Positions 33,028 through 45,000 of a stretch of DNA of 64,000 nt are shown one piece after another. The DNA is from Amphibalanus amphitrite (Eukaryota; Arthropoda; Thecostraca; Balanomorpha; Balanidae). The stretch is taken from positions 23,881 to 87,880 of the forward strand of contig NW_024883481.1 of assembly GCF_019059575.1 (NCBI RefSeq). The letters run 5' to 3'. The number at the start of each line of letters is the position of its first letter. Position 1 is the first letter of the stretch. The notes beneath the pieces are model-generated. The model did not search any database and was not told where the DNA came from. It was given only the letters and a program-made list of their open reading frames with translations. A program made the translations under genes and the position numbers.

Positions 33028-34536
33028 GTGATGGCCGACCTGACTGAGCGCACAGCGGCAGCCGCCGTCGCCAATAACGACAGTGAGGACGCCTCCGAGT
33101 CGGACGGAGACGCCGCCGCGGACGACTTCACCGTGCTGGACGAGGTGGAGCGCTCGAGCCGACAGGCCGTGCACCGCGTGCGCTGCCCGACTGGCTGGCG
33201 CACCCGCAGCCGATTGGCGACCGGCGGCCGGCGCCGGCCAATCTGCCGGCGCTCTGCCCCGAGCTGCGCGCCCGGCTGGCCGCCGAGGGCATCGAACAGG
33301 TGTTCCTGGTGCAGGTGACGGTGCTGCCCGAGTTGCTGGCGGCCGCAGAGTCGCCGCTGCCACCGGCCGACCTCTGCGTCTCGGCGCCGGCCGGCCGCGG
33401 TAAGACGCTGCCGTTCGTGCTGCCGCTGGTGCAGGCGCGGCGCCGCGGTGCGCCGGCCGCCGGGTGCGCGCGCTAGCTGTGCTACCCACACAGGCGCTGC
33501 CCGCTCAGGTGCCCGCCGTGTTCCGCCAGTACGACGCCGACACGCCGCTCTGCGTCCGGCTGCTGGGTGGAGACGAAGTGGCACGAGGGGGGGGGGGGGG
33601 GGCACCAACTGGTGGCGGTGGGGCCGCGCGGCCCGGTCTCCCTGGCTGATCGTGGTGAGCACTCCTGGCTGGCTGATGGATCACATAACCAGCGCCGAGG
33701 GCTTCTCGCTAGCGCACCTGCGCTACCTGGTGATCGACGAAGCCGACCGGGTGATCGAGATGGCCGAGACGGGCTGGCTGAAAGCGGTGGAGCGGGAGGC
33801 GGCAGCCACGGCCCACCGCCCTGCATCGCCGGCCGGCTGACGGCCGCCGCCGTCTGCGCGCCTCACCTGCCGCTGCAGAAGCTGCCGTTCTTGGCTACCC
33901 TGTCACAGAACCCGGAGGCCGGAGAAGCCGGAGCGAATGTCGCTGTTCCAGCCGCGACTGCTGGTGGCCGGCACGGCCGGCCGCCGTCGCACTGCCCGGT
34001 CAGTTCGTCGGCAGGCTCACCACGCCCGCCGAGCTGAGCGAGTCGTTCAACGTGGTGGCGCCGCAGCCGCTGAAGCCGCTGCTGATACACAATTTGCTCC
34101 GACAGCCCGACTGGCGGCGCTCGCTCGTGTTGGTCAACTGGAACGAGGCGGTGCACCAGCTGGAGCTACCGCTGTCGGTGCTGGGCGCGCGCGAGGCCGA
34201 GTTCCCTGGGGCAGTGCCGGCGGGCCAGCGGCGGCTCGCGCCAGCTGAGATGCTGGTGTGCTCGAGGCTATGGCGCGCGGTATTGACGTGGACGCCGTGG
34301 ACGCGGTCGTGTCGTACGACATCCCGGCGCTGTTGAAGGCACACTGCGTGCGTCGGACGGCGCGCGTTAGCCGGGCCGGCCAGGCGGTCACGCTAATGTT
34401 TGACCGGCAGCGCAGCCATTTCTAGCGGCTGATGGCGCAGGCGGGCAAGGTGGACGGCCGGGTGCGGGAGACGCCGGTGCCGCTGTACGAGCTGCGCCAG
34501 TACGAGGCGACCTACGTCAGTGGATTTCCACGCTAG
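33028..34536 (+). pseudogene. DDX51-like DEAD-box RNA helicase pseudogene
   Basis: Intronless, GC-rich remnant readable only by moving between all three frames at least six times. Recognisable pieces in helicase order: LPDWLAHP, a degraded motif [19 protein letters not shown] (motif Ib region), an intact DEAD box in VIDEADR, a degraded SAT motif (LATLSQNPE), ARGIDV, and RRTARVSRAGQA replacing the HRVGRTARAG motif. A stop TAG at 34433-34435 falls within the last conserved segment; the terminal stop is 34534-34536. A long G run (~33588-33602) breaks one frame. The order and spacing match DDX51/Dbp6, a 60S ribosome-biogenesis helicase. No poly(A) tail is obvious, so retrocopy origin is possible but unproven. 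Confidence 0.85.
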
Positions 34537-35875
34537 CTTCTAGTTGATCGCTTTTTTCACCTTTTTTACGCTCATCGCTCATGATTTATTTACATTTTAG
34601 AAATATTACAATGAATAGGTGTTTACCTTGTCATCAGCCCAGAAAAGTTAAAGTAAGTAAGGCGTTTTTAGTTGCATAATGTATATTTGTTCATGAACAC
34701 GGATTTAACGTGTCCTAACTCCTAACTCCCAAATACTTCGATACTAGACCCGAGTTTGGCAAACCAGTCGAAAGGCTTAGAACGATCATTTGGTTGGGGC
34801 GTAGCCAGACGGCTCGACTGGGCGTGGAAGCCGGCGAAAAGGTGGTCACCACGCGATCATCATGTAAAGCGGTCTCCGTCGGACGATTGTGTCCGTGCGC
34901 AACGAATGATCTCGGCACACGTGGACGAGTTCGGCAGGACTCTCCACTGAGCGGTACTGGGCGCAGTCGAACGACGGTCGACGAAGCTAGCGCAGGTATT
35001 GTTACGAGCCGGACCAGTGTAGCGGGGCCGGAGCTTATATTGTTTGCTGTGTGGCGTTCCTTCGTCCTGACCGGGCCCGGCAAACGGGGCCTGCATATCG
35101 GCTGAAACCACCTAGCCGGGCAGCATGACCTCCACCTCGCCGAAGTGGGGCGAACGACCGCCCTCAGCCCTGCAATGACCGCGGTGCAGTTAATCTGGGT
35201 AGGTATCTTCCTGAGGTATGACACTCGCCTTGGCACAAGGCTTTACCCATATAGGCTTTGGCGAATCCTTAGCCCTCTTGGTCCTAGAAGTAGGTGTAAT
35301 GCAGTGCGCGCGAAGCCGCCTCGCAGCACCGCAGTTCACTCGCTCGGCAGCGGAACTGTCCGTCCAGCTTCAGGTGGCGCCTCTGGGAACAATGTTTGCC
35401 GCTTCTTCCCCACTCTTTTGACATCTAGGAAAGAGGTGCGACTCCCGCGTCGGGAGCGGGTCCCATCTATTATAGTCCCCACCTCATAAAAGGTGGGAGT
35501 GGGGGTCCGTACATTGCGTGCACGTTCGACACGATTATTTTCTACAAGGTGCAACTAAAAGCAGACAAAAAGGTTAATTGCAAGTTGAAGGTATTGTAAA
35601 AATGAAAAATAATAGGCTGACAGGAAAAAAAGATCCACTAAAACGCAAGCTTCATATCGTGACCGTCATAAATGACGTAGGTTTACAATTTGGTGGTCTT
35701 GTATTGGCAAGTTTATTATGGTCTATTTTGTGGTTACAACCCTTGAAAATATAGGTTATGTTTTCCAATAATAATATTTCTCAATCTTTGTTGTATTTGC
35801 ATGAAAAAACACGCTTAACTTTAATTGACACATGTTTTAAATAATTTATCAATCTCCTTGACCATTATCGATATT
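34537..35875. other. Non-coding stretch downstream of the pseudogene
   Basis: Moderately GC-rich at 34750-35520 with small stem-loops (GACTCCCGCGTCGGGAGC near 35441; CCCCACCTCATAAAAGGTGGG near 35477). No RNA or protein gene was recognised. Confidence 0.4.
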
Positions 35876-36033
35876 AAAATATCAGCTGACTGCCGGCGAC
35901 AAATATTTCCGGCCGATGTTGGCTGGAATTTTTTTGTTGGTGAAACTCGTGGCTGTGTGGCGGCTATTTTTTCGGCTGGATATTTTATTTCGGCGGCCGG
36001 CTGGTATTTTTTGGTAAAACTGGCCTCAGAATC
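35876..36033. repeat. Right arm of the 4.6-kb imperfect inverted repeat
   Basis: Carries GTTGGTGAAACTCG and TTGGTAAAACTGGCCT, inverse to the left arm at 31421-31583. It ends about 36 bases before the NUBP2 start codon. Confidence 0.6.
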
Positions 36034-36069
36034 GAAAAGTTGTGGCCGGGTCAAGAGATCGAGCTTGAA

Positions 36070-39000
36070 ATGGATCAAAGTGGTAAGTGCATACACACCT
36101 GTCATTATTGTCTTCATTTTCACATAAAGCCCGGTCTCCACTACGCGATTTTCCATGCGATTTTGGGATAGTGCGAGAATGCTATGCCCGCCTTGGCAAT
36201 GCCAGAAAATGATCATCTTGTGCAAACGGACACGCTGAGCCACACTGCAGGAATGGTATAATTGCATGAAATGTCGTTCAATACTGCTCATGCTGATTAT
36301 CGCAAAACAATTCAGAATTCTGAACTTATTTGTGATAATGCGATATCGCAATACCAAAAAATCGCATTGAAAAATTGTGCATTGGAGCCTGGGCATAAAT
36401 GTTGGCTCAGGCATGGTTCAACTCAACTGTCATCTTGGCATAAAGCACAGAGAAATAAAAATATGATGAGCTATTTTTCTGCTAACGCATGAAAGTGAAG
36501 AACAGGATCTACTAGCTGATTTCAAAATGTCAAGTTTGGAAATCCTGCCTCTTATTTTGCAATGGTACATTAGCATACAAGTTAACAAATGCATTTTGGG
36601 CTTGAAGCTACAACCTAGTGGCTAGTCAGTTGTCAGGCTAATCTCATTTCCATTTTGACATGCACCCACCCTCTACAGGTGGAGATGCAACTCCATTGGC
36701 TGGTGTCAAGCATGTCATCCTTGTCATGTCAGGCAAGGGAGGAGTTGGGAAGTCCACAGTGGCCACACAGCTCGCGTTGGGTAAGCAGCATGGCTCTGCA
36801 GAAGCTGAACAGTGAAAGGGTGTGCTACTTGAGCTGGCTCATGCTGAGATACAAATTTAAGCCCCTGGGCTCTGGGTTATCCCATGCTTGATCATTTGTA
36901 TATGGTCATTGGGCATGTGATGGTTGGTTTTAAGAGCTGCATCAGCACATAGCTCACATAGACTTGTAATCTCTCCCTTCACTTTTCCACACAGGTATTC
37001 GTGCTGCCGGTCACCGAGTTGGTATCCTGGATATAGACCTCTGTGGGCCCAGCATTCCTAGGATGCTCGGTCTAGAGGGGAAGGACGTCCACCAGTGTCC
37101 ACAGGGGTGAGCGACTAAGACCTGCTTCTATGGGGTTGTTATTTGTGTAATTGACTTGCAATTGACTTGTAATTTGTGTAATTGAGTCATGAGTGTAAAG
37201 TCATATCATGAATGAGTTAACCCGCGCCGGGCCGGTGCTCTGAGATTCCGCGCCGGGCCGCGGGGGGGGGGGTGTTTGAACACCCCCCCCCCTTCTAACT
37301 CGGCTCGTGGGCCACGTAGGAACACGCGGTAAGCGGCAATCGAAAGAACGTCAAAAATAAGGACGAAAACACTTCGGTCATTTTTTTGGGTCAGGTCAAA
37401 GGTCAGGTCACCAGAGGTCACCAAAGGTAAAATGTTGACTATTTCAACATTTTGGAAACTGCCAACGGCTATCTCGGGAACCGATAGAGCTACAGCGCCG
37501 CAAAAAAGCGCATTCGATAGCCCTTTTACAGACCTTTCTGAGTAATGTTCTCAGATTTGACCTCAGGTCAACGGTTTAGCCTCCAGAGGGCAAAAACTCC
37601 AAAAATAGCCGTTTTCACGAAAAACGTTTTTCGGCAATAACTTTTTACTCAAAAGAGCTATGACATTACTTTTTCCAGCATCGTGTTCCTCTCGTCGAGA
37701 CGCGTCGAAAGAACTATAATTTGACCTTGAAAGGTCAGCTTGAAAATTTGACCTCAGGTCAAGGTCATGACCTGACCGGAATAGGTCGTGTTGCATATCA
37801 GTCGATCCGCAACGTCGAGCCGAACACATCTAAGGCGTTTTCAGCGCTCTGATTAGCGCTCTATCACCTAATCAGAAGTTATCATCGAAAAACTGTTAGA
37901 TTCTGTTCGTGACCTGAGATGACCTCGGGGACATAACGCGGGGTCACAGTTGCCATTTTCTGGTTCAGTGTGTCTATTTTACCTACATCTCTATGTTTGA
38001 GAGTGTCTAGAATAGCGTTCGTGCAAAACAGACGCTGTTCAATTTTCTCCCATTGACTTATAATGGAGAGACAGCAAAATTGACCTGAGCTTAGGTCACC
38101 GATATCAAAATTCCGAGATATACATTTTATAGATAGTGTTGCTCGAATCAATCGCTGAAAGTTCCAAGGCAATCGTTCAGTCGGTGTAGCTATGACGAGC
38201 ATTCTTATTTTTTTCTGAGGTGAGGTCACTTGGCGTGACCTGGTGACCTGACTTAAGGTGACCTGGTTCTGAAATTTTCACAACATGTGCGGAAAAGATG
38301 CACAAACAGGTGTGCCAAAAACGGCGGCGCTCAGTTTTTGAGATATCTGCGAAAAACTGCAAGGGGGGTGTTCAAACACCCCCCCCCCCGGCCCGGCGCG
38401 GGTAACAGCTGGAATGGATGTATATGCTAACAAGTAACAATGGTAGCCCTCTGCAGTTTTTGGTGATTGAGTACTGACGGTCGTCATCCCCCTTCCCCAG
38501 CTGGGTGTACTGATGGCCACTGTTACCCCCCCCCCCCTTCCCACAGCTGGGTGCCCGTGTACGCCGACCAGCAGCAGACTCTGGCCGTGATGTCCATCGG
38601 CTTCCTGCTGACTGACCGAGACGAGGCGGTCGTTTGGCGAGGACCGAAAAAGACTGGTACGACTCACTCACTCATTCATACCTACCAGTAAAACGCCTTT
38701 TGGGCGAAGAACGAGCGAGCGAGATAGTGAGCCCTGCACGTGCGGAAGGGCGATAGGGTACTTCCAACGGGCTTGTGCATAGCACCTTTCTAACCGGTCG
38801 CTAGCGGTGTGCCAAATTTGAACGCAATCGGCCCAGCCGTTCCTGAGATATGGAAGCGGCATTCTGCACGTGCGCACGTGCAAACGGGTCCAAAATGACT
38901 TTTGCACGGCACCCTACTAACTGGTTCCCAACCGTGTACCAAATTTGAGCGCAATCGGCCCAGCCGTTCTCGAGATCTGGAAACGCCCCCTGCACGTGCG

Positions 39001-42000
39001 CACGTGCAGTAACACCCTAACCGCAACACATGGGAATGCATTGCCTGGTGGGCGCCTACCTGTATGCCAAGTTTCAGCGAAATCGCCCCAGTAATTACCG
39101 AGTTACTGAAATGGGAACAATTTTGGCACCTCTTATTGTTGTATTTTGCACGTGCACTGGGGGTGAGCCACATGCATCGAGAGTATCCTATTTTGGGTAG
39201 AAGGGATGCTGCTACCCTACAAAAATTACCGCAAGTCAATCGCCCAAACGGCTGCTGAGATATGAGCCTCTCAAAATCACTACTTTTGCAAAACAGCTTG
39301 AACACCCTTGACTTTTCACGTGGCACGTGCGACGATGGTCACTGAGATGTATCAAAAGTAGTCAATTACGGGGTAGAAGGGATGGGGCTACCCAATAAAA
39401 AAGACCGCAGGCCAATCGGTCCAGCGGTTGCTGAGATATAAGCCTCTCAAAAGCGTTACAGGCCGGGCCGTGCCGGGCCGGGCCGCTCATACTGAGATTT
39501 TTCCGTTATATTGAAAAGACTCACTTCGCTCGCTGCGCTCGCTCGCTCGTAACAACCCAGTTGTAGATATCATTAAATGCTGCAGGAGTATGTGAAGATT
39601 CCTCACTAGCTCCATGGGTCTGTCTGACTTCCGCTGTGCATTCTGTGCTGCAGCCATGATCAAGCAGTTTGTGACGGACGTGGCCTGGCAGGACGTCGAC
39701 TACCTGTTGATCGACACACCGCCGGGCACCTCGGACGAGCACATCGCCATCCTGGAGAGCCTCAGGTCGGTGGTCGTTATCAACCGCCCTCCCCGACTAT
39801 GGAATTACTGCCCACAGCTCTCCCCATGGTAACTGTGTGATTCCCCTGTCCACAGTTCTGCCTACTGTGACCGTGTTACCCACAGCCCTCCCGCTCTGAC
39901 CGAACCTCCCCCACCCCCAGGCAGCTGCGCTGTGACGGCGCTGTGCTGGTCACCACTCCTCAGAACCTGGCCGTGGGTGACGTCCGCCGCCAGGTCACCT
40001 TCTGTCGCCGCACCGGCCTCAAGGTGCTCGGTATCGTGGAGAACATGAGTGGCTTCGTCTGCCCCAACTGCTCGGTAAGTGTCGGAGGCTGACTGCCGGC
40101 GGCGGTAGCTGCCTGAACATATATATGTGTTCACGTTATCGCTTTTCACAACAGTGAAACTGTTAATTTATCTTACAAGTTATGGATTTAGTGATGTGAC
40201 CCTCCCTTTCCGTGTGTTTATAAAGTAGGCTTGTCCACGGTGTCAACTGCCGCAATGGAACTGCTGTCGATATCCTTTACATTCCACCGTCCAGTTCTAC
40301 ACGACCACTCATCACTTAACATCGAGACTTGTAGAGGGCGGGGAGTGGAGGTCTGCTGTCTTTTTTGAACTCGATAAATTAAAGTAATGCAGAACGGGTC
40401 GGGCAAGTGTCTAAGGTGCTCTGGCGCTACTAGTCCGGTAAGTAGAGTGACTGACCGGTAGGTGGCGGGAAGCGATCGGGTGTTCGGTAGGTGAAGGCGA
40501 AGTGAGCACGAAGTAGGTAGGTGGCGGCAGCTGCTCTAGCAGCAACTGGCGGATGGTTTCGGAAGCCGTCCGCTAGGCGGCGCGGTGGGACCTGCTCTGG
40601 GTAAAACTGCTCTGCTTTCGGAGATGTCGGCTGATGCAATTTATGTTGCGACTTATGTTAACCCGCGCTCCACTGGGGTGTGCGTATAACACGCCCCTAC
40701 TGGGGGGGGGGGAGGGGGCTATTCATAGCCCCCCCCCCTAACTCCGAAACTACTGGGCCGATCGTCAAAATTCAACGGCGTCTGATAGCCCCGGAAAAAA
40801 CTGTCTAGCGAAACCTAATTTCATTGACCTCAAGGTCACCGATGACGTCACAGGTCAGGTCAAAGTAAAAATTATTAGCATTTTGGCTTGATCACCTTTT
40901 GGGCTATGGCCGCCGTCTTACAAGTCAGATCAGGTTGATTTTTCGTTTACACACTCGTGAACAGATGCTTTAGATACCATGAGGGTACTAAACTTGTACT
41001 TTGATTTTCAGGTCAGGGTCAGGTCATCACAGGTCACGGAAATATTTTATCATGCGTCGGTCACGTGACACATGTTTTATGGTCCATTTAGGCCATAGAT
41101 TTCGAATTTGATGCCGTCTGAGTCATTCGAGTTCATTTTGAGTCGAATTTAGCTTAGTTCAGGTCACTTTCAGGTCAAAAAAGTCAAATTTTGAAGTTAA
41201 AACTTTTCAACAACAAAGGTGTCTATTGGATGCAGTTTTAGCTCAGAAATACGATGGTGCTATTTATATTGGTGTACGATTTCAAATACGCACTGAAAAA
41301 TTGATTTGAAAAATTAATAATTGTGATTTTTTTTGCAATAATGCGTATAACTTGGCCATTTTTGAAGATATTTAGCTAAAACTTGCTAGAGCAAGTCATA
41401 AGCATGCGTTCTATGACATATATTGCGTTTTTTCGAAGTCAAAAACTTTTTTGAAAAAAATTAAAAATATAAATTTTGAATTTTATTTTATAAAATTTTC
41501 GAAATTTTCGAAATTTTGAAAATCCGAGATTGCAGTTTGATAGCGCAGTCTATTCTGAGTCCTTTCATGCAAAGAAATTGAATCTAGCTTAAAAATTGAG
41601 CTCTTGGGAGCGATTGCCGTGGTTCAATGTTTTGCGTCGAAATCGGCCGAACATGACGTCACTCTGACGTCATTTTTGGCCGACCTATGGTAGCTACGAA
41701 GTTCATATTTTGACACAAGGTGTCAAATTGATGCAGCCTAAGGTACTGAAAGTTTGGCGTCGATACACGTCAAGCGGTTTGGAAGTTATTGCAGAAAAAC
41801 GGAAGGGGGGCTATGAATAGCCCCCCCCCCCTCCGTGGGGCGCGGCTTAATGTTAAGTTACTTCCCTTACTGATAATTGTACTTTTGGTTGTATTTGTAA
41901 CATTTCTTCAAATGCATATCTTGTGTGTATTTGATGTAAATGGTTGATGCCGCCAACAGTTCGATGTAATATCCCTGTTCGCTGCGCGCAGTGCCCATTT

Positions 42001-45000
42001 TTTTTTTTTTAATATATATATGACTGAGGGAGGCTGCGCCATCAATCATCGGGTGTGTCCTATCTGTATCAGCCAATAACCCTGTTTGTCCCAGCGGGGA
42101 GCGGGCCATCCCTCGAGCAGAGGCACCATCTTTCTTTCACCGTCCATTGGCCCAGCTCGCCTGGGTAATCAGACGACCGGGATATGGTGACGATAAGCGC
42201 GGCAAACAAAACAAAAAACACACGGCGATCCGTGAACATCGTCTATATTGTAGCAAGGCGATACAGCAGCTGTATTTCAGGTCAGGTTTCGTCATCAGTC
42301 CTTTCCTATTCCAGGATACCGCTTGTCATTGCAGCAAGAAAAATTTTCTTCAGCCGTGTACCTATCCATTATGCTGTTTATAATGGATTATATCCATTAT
42401 GTTGTTTACAGGTTTACAGTCATTTATGTGGTAGTGCATACTGCGCATCAGACAACAATTTACGCTCGAACCAAATAATATTACAAACAAGTGACTACTC
42501 AGATTGCATTGCTTGCTGCGACGTCGTTCAATATTAGATGTGCGATGCTCGCTCTGTCGAGACGTACGCGACACGGGCCTGGCACGCGGAACACGTGACG
42601 TGGTAGGGTAAAAAATGGTTTAATGCAATATCGTGTCTTCGGAATTGCTTGTTAAAGGTGAATCGCCAGTACTCATACTGGATGCGAATATACGCTCACC
42701 AGTTAGCAGGTAGTCATTTCCCCGAGCATTTGCAATTACGCGTCCTATATGTTGTTCAGTGAGGTACATCTACATTGTACGAATGCCGGGCAACGGCCTG
42801 TCCCTGACCCTGCTTGATGGAACACACCTAGATATTAACACCTAGATATATAACTGCGTAGCATAAACGGAATTGATAATAAGAAAGCAATGAACAGATG
42901 TCGCAGGAGAGATGCTGACAACATATTGGCGGTACCTGGAAATTGGATATTTTGTCTCTGGGTAGGTACCGATGACATATGCGAAGTTGTGTGGTAGCGC
43001 AGTAGTATACATACATATAACTATTCTGACAATAGCGTAGGAACTGCTAACAAGTGCGATTTAAGCTCTGTGTAAGAGAAATTGACATTAAAAGCGCAGT
43101 ATTGCACGCTTCACCCGTCCGTCATTTCCATCCTCAGAACATTCAAAGCTTTCTCTTCCACGCCGCAACCATCGCACAGTGGGGATTTTTCCGATCTAGC
43201 GCGTCTTAATTCAAGAAATCTTTTTTGGATTTTTGTTTATTTTTTGTGTCAGTTGGGCTACGAAATGTCTGAATTTTTCATATATGGCATTTTTTATCTG
43301 TAAGTCCACAGCGAGACTAGGAAAAATGCGCCCAAAGTTCACACTCATGCGTTATTACTCAATGCGCTCAGTAAGGCCCGAAAGTATAGCTCGATTTCAT
43401 TGTCCTGTCCTGTTGGGTTTTATTCTTGCGAGGTCTTAAAGTTACATATATTCTGAAAGGCACCTTTATTAGGAATGGAATGGCAAACAGAAACTATGCC
43501 ACTACCTTATTAAGGTCACAAAAATGCCATTTACACAAAACCCTGACAGACACCATATTGAAGGAATTGTATTCTAAATAAATGTAGGAAATCAACAATG
43601 TTCTCCACACTTTTCCACTCCGAAACAAATCCTATCGAATTCGCCACTTTCTCCTGCACAAGACAACGCCTAGTTTGGCTGCCGGAACTTGCCTGAACAC
43701 TGAATATTCACATTGGAGTATCTTAACCCGCGCCCCACTGGGGGGGGGGGCTATTTATAGCCCCCCCCCCCTCCCGTTTTTCTGCAATAACTTCCAAACC
43801 GCTTGACGTATCGACGCCAAACTTTCAGTACCTTTGGCTGCATCAATTTGACACCTTGTGTCAAAATTTAAACTTCGTACCTACCATAGGTTGGCCGGAA
43901 ATGACGTCAGAGTGACGTCATGTTCGGCCGATTTCGACGCAAAACATTGAACCACGGCAATCGCTTCCAAGAGCTCAGTTTTTAAGCTAGATCCAATTTC
44001 TTTGCATGAGAGGACTCAGAATAGACTGCGCTATCAAACTGCTATCTCGGATTTTCGAAATTTTGAAAATTTCGAAAATTTTATATAATAAAATTCAAAA
44101 TTTATATTTTTACATTTTTTTTTCAAAAACCTTTCGGCTTTTCGAAAAAAACCGGAATATATGTGATAGAACGCATTATTATGACTAACTCTAGCAAGTT
44201 TTAGCTAAATATCTTCAAAACTGGCCAAGTTATACGCATTATTGCAAAAAATTAACAATTATTAATTTTTCAAATCAATTTTTCAGCACGAATTTGACAT
44301 CGTACGCCAATATAAATAGCACCATCGTGTTCCTGAGCTCAAACTGCATCCAATAGACACCTTTTTTGTTGAAAAAATTTTAACTTCAAAATTTGACCTT
44401 TTTTGACCTGAAAGTGACCTGACCTAAGCGAAATTTGACTCAAAATGACCTCGAATGACACAGACGACATCAAATTCGAAATGTTTGTCCTAAATGGACC
44501 ATAAAACATGTGTCACGTGACCGACGCATGATATAATATTTTCGTGACCTGTGATGACCTGACCTTGACCTGAAAATCAAAGTACAAGTTTGGTACCCTC
44601 AGAGTATCTAGAGCATCTGTTCACGAGTGTGTGAACCAAAAATGAGCCTGCTCTGACTTGTAAGACGGCGGCCAGAGCCCAAAACGTGAAGAAGCCAAAA
44701 TGCTAATAATTTTTACTTTGACCTGACCTGTGACGTCATCAGTGACCTCGACGTCAATGAAATTAGGTTTCGCTCGACAGTTTTTCCGGGACTATCAGAC
44801 GCCGTTTGAATTTTGACGATCGGCCCAGTAGTTTCGGAGTTAGCAGGGGGGGGGCTATGAATAGCCCCCCCCCCCCAGTAGGGCGTGTTATACGCAGACC
44901 CCAGTGGGGCGCGGGTTAATACCCCACTCTAGGAGCGCTAGGGCAAACAGCACGATATAGGTATGTCTCGGTGATAGGCGAATAATCTTGCTTCGTGATT

